Positions 1 to 4,917 of a stretch of DNA of 5,436 nt are shown here, piece after piece. The number at the start of each line of letters is the position of its first letter. Within the stretch, counting starts at the first letter, position 1. The notes beneath the pieces are model-generated. The model saw nothing but the letters and a program-made list of their open reading frames with translations. It was not told where the DNA came from and did no database searches. Location of the stretch: NCBI GenBank assembly GCA_032250585.1, contig JAVVFH010000235.1, positions 1 through 5,436 on the forward strand, in the 5' to 3' direction. The DNA comes from JAVVFH01 sp032250585. Its GTDB lineage: Bacteria > Pseudomonadota > Gammaproteobacteria > Xanthomonadales > SZUA-36. The position numbers were made by a program, and so were the translations under genes.

Positions 1-494
1 GCCGGCCCCGCCGCGACGCTGAGGGCCCCGATACCCAGGCCCGCTCCCGCCGGCAATACATCGAGATCGGCCAACTGCACGGCTGCGGCAGCAATTTCAT
101 CGGCAGTGGCCGGCGACAGCCGCAACTCGCGCAGCGATTCGATATCCGGCACGAGAACCGCGAAACCCGACCGTGCCAGGGCGGTCGCCAGGGTCACCAG
201 GCGCGGGTCGTCGCGACCGCCCGGCGCCGCCCCGGGCACCAGTACCAGGCCGGCCCCTGCCGTGTCGGCAGTCAGGTACAGATCGGCCTGCCGCGTTCCG
301 GCCTGCGTTTCGTAGTCGATGGCCCGGCGGCTGGCGGGCGGTCGGATGTCGGCCCAGCCGGCATCGATGCCCGCCAGGTCGGCCAGCAGCAGCGTGGTAT
401 CCAGCGCGGTTCGCAGGAATCCGGACAACAGGACGGCGCCGCCCACGACGAGAATCGCAGCCAACAGAATCCGTCTGCTTCGCTTTGTGCTCAC
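1..494 (-). CDS. Membrane-anchored alpha/beta-hydrolase-like protein (partial, C-terminus beyond left edge)
   Basis: This is the first 164 codons of a gene that continues past position 1. I start it at GTG 494-492 (MSTKRSRRILLA...). No ATG fits, and the frame is open with strongly GC-biased third positions. Residues 1-8 are basic and about 9-26 form a hydrophobic helix, so the protein is probably an inner-membrane-anchored or exported enzyme. The rest resembles the first half of an alpha/beta hydrolase: strand GLVLVPGA (82-89) followed by a Gly/Asp-rich loop (oxyanion-hole region), strand FAVLVPD (111-117), and a helix leading to GIGALSVAAG (154-163). There Ser159 sits in a small-x-Ser-x-small context, as in a nucleophile elbow. 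The Asp and His of a triad would lie outside the window. The gene follows mtfA by 49 bp on the same strand, so co-transcription is likely. Fold assignment is moderate; the substrate is unknown. Confidence 0.66.
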   Translation of the reverse strand, partial: MSTKRSRRILLAAILVVGGAVLLSGFLRTALDTTLLLADLAGIDAGWADIRPPASRRAIDYETQAGTRQADLYLTADTAGAGLVLVPGAAPGGRDDPRLVTLATALARSGFAVLVPDIESLRELRLSPATADEIAAAAVQLADLDVLPAGAGLGIGALSVAAGP

Positions 495-502
495 ACTTAT
501 GT

Positions 503-513
503 CCAAAGTTTGG
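503..513. repeat. Short palindrome CCAAA-G-TTTGG
   Basis: A perfect 5-bp inverted repeat with a one-base centre lies in the 49-bp gap between mtfA and the hydrolase gene, 9 bp upstream of the proposed GTG start. It covers the place where a ribosome binding site would be, and no good Shine-Dalgarno sequence is visible there. It could be a small operator or a weak RNA hairpin limiting translation. It is also short enough to be chance. Confidence 0.25.
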
Positions 514-543
514 TGCCGGGACGCACTCGGCGATTCGGCAGAT

Positions 544-1362
544 TCATTGGCGGCGCCACTCCCGCGGATCAAGGCGGTAATAGGACTTCAGCGTGTCGAA
601 CAATTCGACGTGGTGCTGCGCCATCTGCCGTGGTTTTTCGAAAAAGGTCTCGGTGGCGACGGCGAAAAATTCCGCGGGATGGCTCGCACCGTATTCGTCC
701 AGCAGCGACGGCTGCCCTTTGCGGCTGCGCTGCTGCAGGATCTCGAATTCGTTTGCCAGCACCGCCGCCCAACTGCGGTAACTGGACTCGCCCGCCAACA
801 GTGGCGCGCCATCGGTGCTACCGTCCTCGCTGTCCAGTTGATGTGCGAATTCGTGCAGAACCACGTTCTGCCCGTCGCCAAAATTGCGTGCTCCGCGCAA
901 CACGGAATCCCAGGCGAGAATGACCTTGCCGTTGCCCCAGGACTCTCCCAACAGATCACGGGACGAGACGTCCACCACCCCGGCCTCGTCCCTGCCCTCG
1001 TGCGCCACGATGAACGCACTGGGATACACGATCAGGTAACGCAGGCCTGGATACACGCCCGAGCGGCGGTTCAGGATCAGCATGCAGGCCTCGGCCGCAA
1101 TGGTCACGCGGATTTCGTCGGTGATTTCCAGCCCGCCGGCGCCGCTGAAGTGTTTGTCGTGCAGAAACTCTTTGACCAAGCCGCGCAAGCGCCCCCGCAG
1201 AGGCTGCGGCAAATGGCGGTAGACCTCGCTGTTGCGCTCCAATGCCGCCTCCCATTCCTCAGGAAACGGCGCGCTGACGGCGCGTTTGAGCCGCCAACGC
1301 GGTATCAGCAATGCCAGCACGATGATGACGACGACAGCCGCCAGGAAAAGCCAGGGGTTCAT
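544..1362 (-). CDS. mtfA: MtfA-like zinc-dependent metallopeptidase (M90 family), membrane-anchored
   Basis: A 272-residue protein of the MtfA (Mlc titration factor A) peptidase family. The zinc-binding HExxH is H170-E171-F-A-H174 (HEFAHQLD), and the third ligand is expected at E231 in the downstream PAEFFAVATETFFE segment. The 61-residue spacing is close to that in E. coli MtfA. Other family landmarks are GGLEITDEIRVTIAA (76-90), YLIVYPSAFIV (109-119) and ILAWDSV (148-154). In E. coli, MtfA binds the glucose repressor Mlc and so relieves ptsG repression; it also has aminopeptidase activity. This copy differs in having an N-terminal hydrophobic helix (about 3-20) followed by basic residues, which should tether the catalytic domain on the cytoplasmic side. 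The ATG at 1362 has no strong ribosome binding site, but no better in-frame start exists upstream. A CATAAT box ends 7 bases before it. Family assignment is firm; an Mlc-related role in this organism is inferred. Confidence 0.93.
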   Translation of the reverse strand: MNPWLFLAAVVVIIVLALLIPRWRLKRAVSAPFPEEWEAALERNSEVYRHLPQPLRGRLRGLVKEFLHDKHFSGAGGLEITDEIRVTIAAEACMLILNRRSGVYPGLRYLIVYPSAFIVAHEGRDEAGVVDVSSRDLLGESWGNGKVILAWDSVLRGARNFGDGQNVVLHEFAHQLDSEDGSTDGAPLLAGESSYRSWAAVLANEFEILQQRSRKGQPSLLDEYGASHPAEFFAVATETFFEKPRQMAQHHVELFDTLKSYYRLDPREWRRQ

Positions 1363-1400
1363 CCCGCGAATTATGCCGTTTTTGGCCGCTGCACGATACG

Positions 1401-1430
1401 CGCCGGGTTGCGTCGGGTCGTGCCGGGTCG
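1401..1430. repeat. Three tandem 10-bp repeats upstream of mtfA
   Basis: Three head-to-tail copies (cgccgggttg, cgtcgggtcg, tgccgggtcg) share a core CGGGT(T/C)G at an exact 10-bp period. They lie 39-68 bp upstream of the mtfA start in the 148-bp gap after the ybiI-like gene. One helical turn per repeat would place every copy on the same DNA face, as in cooperative regulator-binding sites. The flanking decamers do not continue the pattern. A regulatory role is inferred; chance in GC-rich DNA is possible. Confidence 0.4.
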
Positions 1431-1510
1431 CTTTGTTTTACATCGGGACGCCAGCGGCAGCAATCTGATCGACGCCAACAGCGGGCCGCAAGCTCCATGC
1501 AGGCAGGAAA

Positions 1511-1777
1511 TCAGCGCAGCTGGCTGTCTTTGCTGCCCCTGCGGTTGTAGCCGCCGGCAGCGCCGTCTTCCCGATCCTGCTGCTGCTGGCATTGAACGCA
1601 CAGACGCACGCCCGGGACGGCCTGCCGGCGCGCTTCGGGAATCGCGGCAGCGCAGTCTTCGCAGCGCCGCCGGCTTGCACCGCTCGGCAGACGTCTGCGG
1701 GCCCGCTCGATGGCTTCCTCGATGCTGGCGTCGATCTGTTCCTGCACCGCGCCGTCGCTGCTCCATCCGCCCGCCAT
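1511..1777 (-). CDS. ybiI: YbiI-like DksA/TraR-type C4 zinc-finger protein
   Basis: An 88-residue protein that matches the E. coli YbiI pattern along its length: an N-terminal MAGGWSSDGAVQEQID with a helix rich in Glu/Arg (about 10-29), a four-cysteine zinc finger C39-E-D-C42 and C60-V-Q-C63 around IPEARRQAVPGVRL, and the conserved C-terminal GYNRRGSKDSQLR. The frame is open further upstream, but the ATG at 1777 is chosen because GGGAGG (1783-1788 on the complementary strand) lies five bases before it and because the length equals that of YbiI. The protein is much shorter than DksA and lacks the long coiled coil with its acidic tip, so direct DksA-like control of RNA polymerase should not be assumed. 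The biological role of YbiI is poorly known. The gene begins 28 bp after the AstE-like gene ends, which suggests one transcript. Confidence 0.93.
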   Translation of the reverse strand: MAGGWSSDGAVQEQIDASIEEAIERARRRLPSGASRRRCEDCAAAIPEARRQAVPGVRLCVQCQQQQDREDGAAGGYNRRGSKDSQLR

Positions 1778-1782
1778 CACGG

Positions 1783-1788
1783 CCTCCC
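1783..1788 (-). promoter_or_regulatory. Ribosome binding site of the ybiI-like gene
   Basis: GGGAGG on the minus strand with a five-base spacer to the ATG at 1777. It decides between this start and upstream in-frame ATGs such as the one at 1840, which would overlap the end of the preceding gene and has no comparable site. Confidence 0.8.
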
Positions 1789-1805
1789 GAAACGATTTGC
1801 ATCCA

Positions 1806-2888
1806 TCACTCTTCATACCCCCGCGGCGGCGATTCTGCAAGCCGGCTGATCATTGCGACGGGCTCGCCCTCGCTGACCGGCGGCGTGCCCAGGACGTAGT
1901 TGACGACCCCCGCGAAGGGCGCGCGGATCTCCGCCAGGGGTTCCCCGAAGGGGTCCACCAGGCGGCCCAGCAAACCGTTTTCGGCGACCGCGTAGCCGTC
2001 GCGTACGACCGCTGTGAACAGGCCGGTGGCGGGGCTGGGGATCACCTGGTAGCCATTCAGCCAGACCACACCCTCGTTCGGACGCACCGCACCGGTAGTC
2101 ATCCGCAGGTGGCGCAGCAGGTTTTCCAGGCCGTCGACCGCCATGTCCACCCAGTAATCGTCGTTGGACCCCAGCTGGCCGGTCTCAGTGGTGATGGCCG
2201 GTATCCCCCGCGACAGCGCCGTCTGGTCCGTGTACACCGATGCCTCGGGTGGCTGCACGCGCCCCTCGTCGATCACGATCGTGTCGAGCCCGAAAGCCAG
2301 CGCCATGCCGCGCGCGGCTGCATCCAGCTCCGGCTGGCCGGTCACCGGCATGTAAATGTACGGCCGCAGTGCCTCGTTGCCATCGCCGGCGTGCAGGTCT
2401 ACGAGGTAATCGGCGCGCTCGATCACCTGCGCGGTGATGACCAGCGCAATGCGCTCGCTGAGGCTGCCTGCGGCGTTGCCGGGATAGACCCGGTTCAGGT
2501 TCTTGCCGTCTACCGGGCTGACGTAAATCGTGCGCCCATAGAAAGACGGCGGGTTGGCGATATGCACCAGCAGCAGCGTGCCCGACAGCGTCTGCGGGTC
2601 CACCTGCCGGCGCAGTCGCTGCAGGGCGGTAATGCCCGGGTATTCGTAACCGTGCGTGCCCGCGATCAGGGCCAGCACGGGTCCCGGGCTGGCACCGTGA
2701 ATCACCGAAACCGGGATACGCGTTCCGGGATCGTCGGCCGCGGGCACGTCCAGGTAGCCGGAAACGGATTGCCCCGGGCCCGCGCTCAGAACACCGAGCT
2801 CAAAGGCGGCAGGCGGTTCGGCAGGGACGGCCGCCGGCACGAGGAACATCAGCAACACGCCAAGCCGTAAGCTGCATTGTCGAATCAT
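1806..2888 (-). CDS. Exported succinylglutamate desuccinylase/aspartoacylase (AstE/AspA)-family metallo-hydrolase
   Basis: A 360-residue protein of the AstE/AspA branch of the M14 metallocarboxypeptidase-like fold. Residues 1-23 form a typical signal peptide (basic start, LGVLLMFLVPAA core, likely cleavage after VPA), so the enzyme should act in the periplasm. Zinc-site motifs are in order: GTHGYE with H79 and E82, then DLH with H166. GKNLNRVYPG (128-137) is the family's substrate-binding Asn-Arg motif, and TTETG supplies the likely catalytic glutamate E235. The C-terminal part (about 270-348) ends in a beta-rich, lipoyl-like module (APFAGVVNYVLGTPPVSEGE), as in other family members. Translation starts at the ATG at 2888, seven bases after GGAGG. 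True AstE is cytoplasmic and sits in ast arginine-catabolism operons; neither holds here. Deacylation of an N-acyl amino acid or small amide is the reasonable inference; the substrate is unknown. Confidence 0.9.
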   Translation of the reverse strand: MIRQCSLRLGVLLMFLVPAAVPAEPPAAFELGVLSAGPGQSVSGYLDVPAADDPGTRIPVSVIHGASPGPVLALIAGTHGYEYPGITALQRLRRQVDPQTLSGTLLLVHIANPPSFYGRTIYVSPVDGKNLNRVYPGNAAGSLSERIALVITAQVIERADYLVDLHAGDGNEALRPYIYMPVTGQPELDAAARGMALAFGLDTIVIDEGRVQPPEASVYTDQTALSRGIPAITTETGQLGSNDDYWVDMAVDGLENLLRHLRMTTGAVRPNEGVVWLNGYQVIPSPATGLFTAVVRDGYAVAENGLLGRLVDPFGEPLAEIRAPFAGVVNYVLGTPPVSEGEPVAMISRLAESPPRGYEE

Positions 2889-2928
2889 CTGAATGCCTCC
2901 GCTTATGAATACAAATAACGCATCCTAA

Positions 2929-2939
2929 CCCGAATCGGG
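2929..2939. repeat. Palindrome CCCGA-A-TCGGG in the divergent region
   Basis: A perfect 5-bp inverted repeat with a one-base centre, about 40 bp upstream of the AstE-like start and about 67 bp upstream of the pbpG -10 box. Its place in a divergent promoter region fits a repressor or activator site, but the half-sites are short and no regulator is encoded nearby. Confidence 0.25.
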
Positions 2940-3005
2940 CGGCAGTTCCTGCGGTGGTCGCGCCCGGCAGGCCCAGTTGCGTATGGAAGCCCAGCGAAAT
3001 CTGCT

Positions 3006-3011
3006 TATAAT
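3006..3011 (+). promoter_or_regulatory. Predicted sigma-70 -10 box for pbpG
   Basis: A perfect TATAAT 43 bp upstream of the pbpG ATG. No good -35 is present: the best at 16-bp spacing is TGGAAG (2984-2989). The promoter may therefore rely on an activator. Transcription would begin near 3018 and give an untranslated leader of about 37 bases. Confidence 0.6.
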
Positions 3012-3054
3012 GTGCAAACATCCACTTACCGTGCGCCACGATTCCGGGAGTAGC

Positions 3055-3894
3055 ATGCGTCCAAGAGCCCTCATCGCAGCGAACATTCTGTTGAGCTGCC
3101 TCGCCTGGCCGACTGTCCCGCTTTCGGCCTCATCGTTCGGAGGTCTTGCGGGCGACCCCGGGCTGCGCTCGGCATCGGCTTTGGTCATCGCCGCCGACGA
3201 CACGGTGATTTTCGACAAAGACGCCGACACCGTGCGGCCGATCGCCTCGATCACCAAGTTGATGACCGCCATGACGATCCTCGATGCCGATCTCGACCTG
3301 GACGAAAGAATCACCGTTACCCGTGCCGATCGCGACCTGGTGCAGCTGACCGGTTCGCGCCTGGAATACGGGGCGGCCTTGAGCCGCCGGGAAATGATAT
3401 TGATCGCACTCATGGCGTCGGAAAACCGGGCCGCCACCGCGCTGGGCCGGACTTTCCCTGGCGGCATGACCGCCTTCGTCGTGGCCATGAACGCAAAGGC
3501 CGCCCAACTCGGCATGAGTAAAAGCCATTTCGCCGATCCCGCCGGGTTGCGGGTGGAAAACCGTTCGACGGCGCGCGATCTCGCCAAAATGATCCGCGCG
3601 GCGCAGGGCTATCCCCTGATCAGGCAAGCCAGCACGACCCGCCGACTCGAAGTGCGGCCCTACCCCAGGCGCGGACCGCTGGTCTACGGCAACACCAACC
3701 GCCTGCTGGCCAATGCAGACTGGGACATCGCATTGAGTAAAACCGGCTACCTCAACGAATCGGGCCGCTGCCTGGTGATGCAGGCGACGATCGAAGGCGA
3801 ATCGGTGTACATCGTGCTGCTGGACTCGTTCGGCAAACTGACGCCATTTGGCGACTCCAACCGTTTGCGCAAGTGGCTGACCGCATCGAAGTGA
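3055..3894 (+). CDS. pbpG: D-alanyl-D-alanine endopeptidase PbpG (PBP7-type, S11 family)
   Basis: A 279-residue penicillin-binding protein of the S11 (low-molecular-weight PBP) family. All three active-site motifs are intact: S65-I-T-K68 (catalytic Ser and Lys), S122-E-N124, and K229-T-G231 followed by YLNESGRC. The block HFADPAGLRVENRSTARDLA and the ending FGDSNRLRKWL are typical of PbpG/PBP7, which cleaves the D-Ala-meso-DAP cross-links of peptidoglycan in the periplasm. Residues 1-25 are a signal peptide (cleavage about LSA/SS). No C-terminal amphipathic anchor follows the catalytic domain, unlike DacA/DacC, which supports PbpG over a carboxypeptidase. The frame is open upstream to a TTG at 2977, but the ATG at 3055 has GGGAG (3046-3050) at a short spacing, begins the signal peptide exactly, and leaves the TATAAT box outside the gene. 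It is transcribed divergently from the AstE-like exported enzyme. Confidence 0.93.
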   Translation: MRPRALIAANILLSCLAWPTVPLSASSFGGLAGDPGLRSASALVIAADDTVIFDKDADTVRPIASITKLMTAMTILDADLDLDERITVTRADRDLVQLTGSRLEYGAALSRREMILIALMASENRAATALGRTFPGGMTAFVVAMNAKAAQLGMSKSHFADPAGLRVENRSTARDLAKMIRAAQGYPLIRQASTTRRLEVRPYPRRGPLVYGNTNRLLANADWDIALSKTGYLNESGRCLVMQATIEGESVYIVLLDSFGKLTPFGDSNRLRKWLTASK

Positions 3895-3946
3895 ATGAAG
3901 GCCTTAACGGCATTCGGCTTGACCTTCCTCCCCCAGTCCGGCTCCA

Positions 3947-3963
3947 GCCGGCCGAAGGCCGGC
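3947..3963. terminator. GC-rich hairpin downstream of pbpG, possible terminator
   Basis: GCCGGCC and GGCCGGC form a perfect 7-bp stem closed by a GAA loop, 53 bp after the pbpG stop codon. The hairpin is strong, but no T-run follows on either strand, so it is not a classical intrinsic terminator. It could stabilise the transcript end, assist termination, or be a REP-like element. Confidence 0.35.
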
Positions 3964-4043
3964 AGGCGGTTCATCGTCACCGCCAACGTGCCGCCCCGGC
4001 CGTAATCGATGCGCGTGTCCGCCAGCTGCGGCCCGCGATTCAA

Positions 4044-4073
4044 TTGGCTTTCAGCCGCCGCTTCACTTATAAA
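4044..4073 (+). promoter_or_regulatory. Predicted sigma-70 promoter for the spermidine-synthase-like gene
   Basis: TTGGCT (4044-4049, four of six consensus bases) and TATAAA (4068-4073, five of six) are 18 bp apart. Transcription would start near 4080, about 28 bases before the ATG at 4108. A second TATAAA follows at 4080-4085 and could give an alternative start, but it has no matching -35. Confidence 0.55.
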
Positions 4074-4107
4074 GGCCGATATAAAGTCAACGCGACGTGA
4101 ATCTTCG

Positions 4108-4785
4108 ATGAGGCACTGGACAGAGCTCGGTATGGCCCCCATTCCGGGCAGCGACAAATCGCTTTTCCTGTACGCAGGCAAAGACGACTTTTTCATTCGC
4201 CTCAGCGGCGGCCAGGAACTGATGAGTAGCCGCAAGCACGGTTCCGAGGATGCGCTCGGCGCCCTGCCCTGCCGGCGCCTAAAAAACCACCCGGCGCCGC
4301 GCGTGCTCATCGGCGGCCTCGGCATGGGCTTCACGCTGGCCGCGGCGCTCGGGGCGTTGGGGCCACAGGCCGAGGTCACCGTCGCCGAACTGATCCCCGA
4401 AGTCGTGGAATGGAACCGCGGCCCGCTGGGCGAGCGCAGCGGGCGGCCGCTGGATGACCCGCGCACGCGCGTGCACGTCGGCGACGTGGCGCGCTTGCTG
4501 CGCCGCTCGGAGGGCTGTTTCGACGCGATCGCACTGGACGTGGACAACGGGCCTGAAGGGCTCACCAGCGAACACAACCACTGGATTTACTCGTCAGCGG
4601 GCATCGCCGCCGCCCAGGACGCATTACGCCCCGGGGGCGTGCTGGCCTACTGGTCCGCCGGCCCGGCGCGGGATTTTCAAGACCGACTGCGCCGCTGCGG
4701 TTTCCTGGTGGAGGAGGTTTCGGTGCACGCTCACGGTAACAAGGGCGCCCGCCACACCCTCTGGCTGGCCAGCGAAGCCGGCTGA
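4108..4785 (+). CDS. Spermidine-synthase-fold (SAM-methyltransferase-like) protein
   Basis: A 225-residue protein with the Rossmann-type core of the spermidine synthase/class I methyltransferase superfamily. RVLIGGLGMGFTL (65-77) is the nucleotide-binding motif I, VAEL with E94 is the acidic residue expected to hold the ribose, and DDPRTRVHVGD (116-126) corresponds to the adenine-contacting segment. FDAIALDVDNGPEGL (138-152) sits where polyamine synthases have FDVIxxDxTDP. RPGGVLAYWSAG (174-185) and GFLVEEV (198-204) are late strands. The upstream frame is open to 4009, but the ATG at 4108 is preferred because family proteins begin about here and the promoter lies just before; the ribosome binding site is weak. 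The Asp of the GGGDG motif of true SpeE and the TDP motif are missing, and no speD lies beside it, so polyamine synthesis is unlikely. The substrate is unknown. Confidence 0.85.
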   Translation: MRHWTELGMAPIPGSDKSLFLYAGKDDFFIRLSGGQELMSSRKHGSEDALGALPCRRLKNHPAPRVLIGGLGMGFTLAAALGALGPQAEVTVAELIPEVVEWNRGPLGERSGRPLDDPRTRVHVGDVARLLRRSEGCFDAIALDVDNGPEGLTSEHNHWIYSSAGIAAAQDALRPGGVLAYWSAGPARDFQDRLRRCGFLVEEVSVHAHGNKGARHTLWLASEAG

Positions 4786-4820
4786 TCCGGGGTGGTTAAC
4801 GGCGCGACCGGAAGCGCCTC

Positions 4821-4833
4821 GCGAAAAATTCGC
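4821..4833. repeat. Inverted repeat GCGAA-AAA-TTCGC upstream of recQ
   Basis: A perfect 5-bp inverted repeat with a 3-base centre, 24 bp upstream of the recQ -10 box and covering or touching the -35 region. The preceding bases hold another short stem, GGCGC/GCGCC (4801-4805 and 4814-4818), soon after the end of the upstream gene. These could be an operator for recQ or part of a weak terminator. It does not match the LexA consensus CTGT-N8-ACAG. Confidence 0.3.
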
Positions 4834-4857
4834 ACGCAAAGCGGGCGCCACATCGCC

Positions 4858-4863
4858 TATACT
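4858..4863 (+). promoter_or_regulatory. Predicted -10 box for recQ
   Basis: TATACT matches five of six consensus bases. No good -35 is found at 16-18 bp spacing. The nearest, TTCGCA (4829-4834), is 23 bp away, too far for normal use. The inferred leader is about 48 bases. Confidence 0.45.
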
Positions 4864-4917
4864 TTTCGCCTGCCATACATCCGTCACCGCAAGCAAAGGG
4901 AATACGCTCACCGCATC

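Larger units (their letters stand above)
2889..3054. promoter_or_regulatory. Divergent intergenic promoter region
   Basis: 166 bp separate the AstE-like gene (leftward) from pbpG (rightward). The region is more AT-rich near both starts. Leftward, GGAGG (2896-2900, complementary strand) is a clear ribosome binding site, but no convincing -35/-10 pair could be picked; the AT-rich stretch about 2904-2920 is the most likely -10 area. Rightward, a perfect TATAAT is listed separately. A small palindrome at 2929-2939 (CCCGA-A-TCGGG) lies between the two and could be an operator acting on both. Confidence 0.5.
3895..4107. other. 213-bp intergenic stretch with coding-like composition
   Basis: No recognisable gene. 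Right after the pbpG stop, an ATG at 3895 opens a 36-codon frame ending at 4003-4005 (MKALTAFGLTF...), in the same phase as pbpG but without a clear ribosome binding site. On the minus strand the frame through 4040-3895 (reading ...QLADTRIDYGRGG..., then MNRLPAFGRLEPDWGRK...) has G or C in about nine of ten third positions and a natural-looking composition. It runs on antisense into pbpG. Neither is recognised. The part from about 4060 is AT-rich and holds the promoter of the next gene. Confidence 0.35.

Noticed and set aside
1778..1840. Upstream ATG starts for the ybiI-like gene
   Set aside because: They overlap the preceding gene's end, lack a ribosome binding site, and would add residues not found in YbiI.
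319..1899. A 526-codon plus-strand open frame across mtfA and the ybiI-like gene
   Set aside because: It is antisense to two recognised minus-strand genes, its translation resembles no family, and long open antisense frames are common in GC-rich DNA.
1710..2870. A 386-codon plus-strand open frame
   Set aside because: It lies opposite the AstE-like gene, whose minus-strand translation has a signal peptide and all family motifs; the plus frame has none.
2977..3054. N-terminal extension of PbpG from a TTG at 2977
   Set aside because: It would include the TATAAT box and place 26 polar residues before the signal peptide; the ATG at 3055 has its own GGGAG.
3088..3099. A lipobox-like L-L-S-C at PbpG residues 12-15
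   Set aside because: The hydrophobic core continues beyond the Cys and a good signal peptidase I site follows (LSA/SS); a lipoprotein is less likely.
3747..4577. A 276-codon minus-strand open frame spanning the end of pbpG, the gap and the methyltransferase-like gene
   Set aside because: Most of it is antisense to two clear genes. Only the middle part in the gap remains of interest and is reported separately.
4108..4785. Annotation as spermidine synthase (speE)
   Set aside because: The GGGDG Asp and DxTDP motif are absent and no speD is adjacent, so only the fold is claimed.
4821..4833. LexA (SOS) box in front of recQ
   Set aside because: The inverted repeat does not match CTGT-N8-ACAG, and no other match was seen in the gap.
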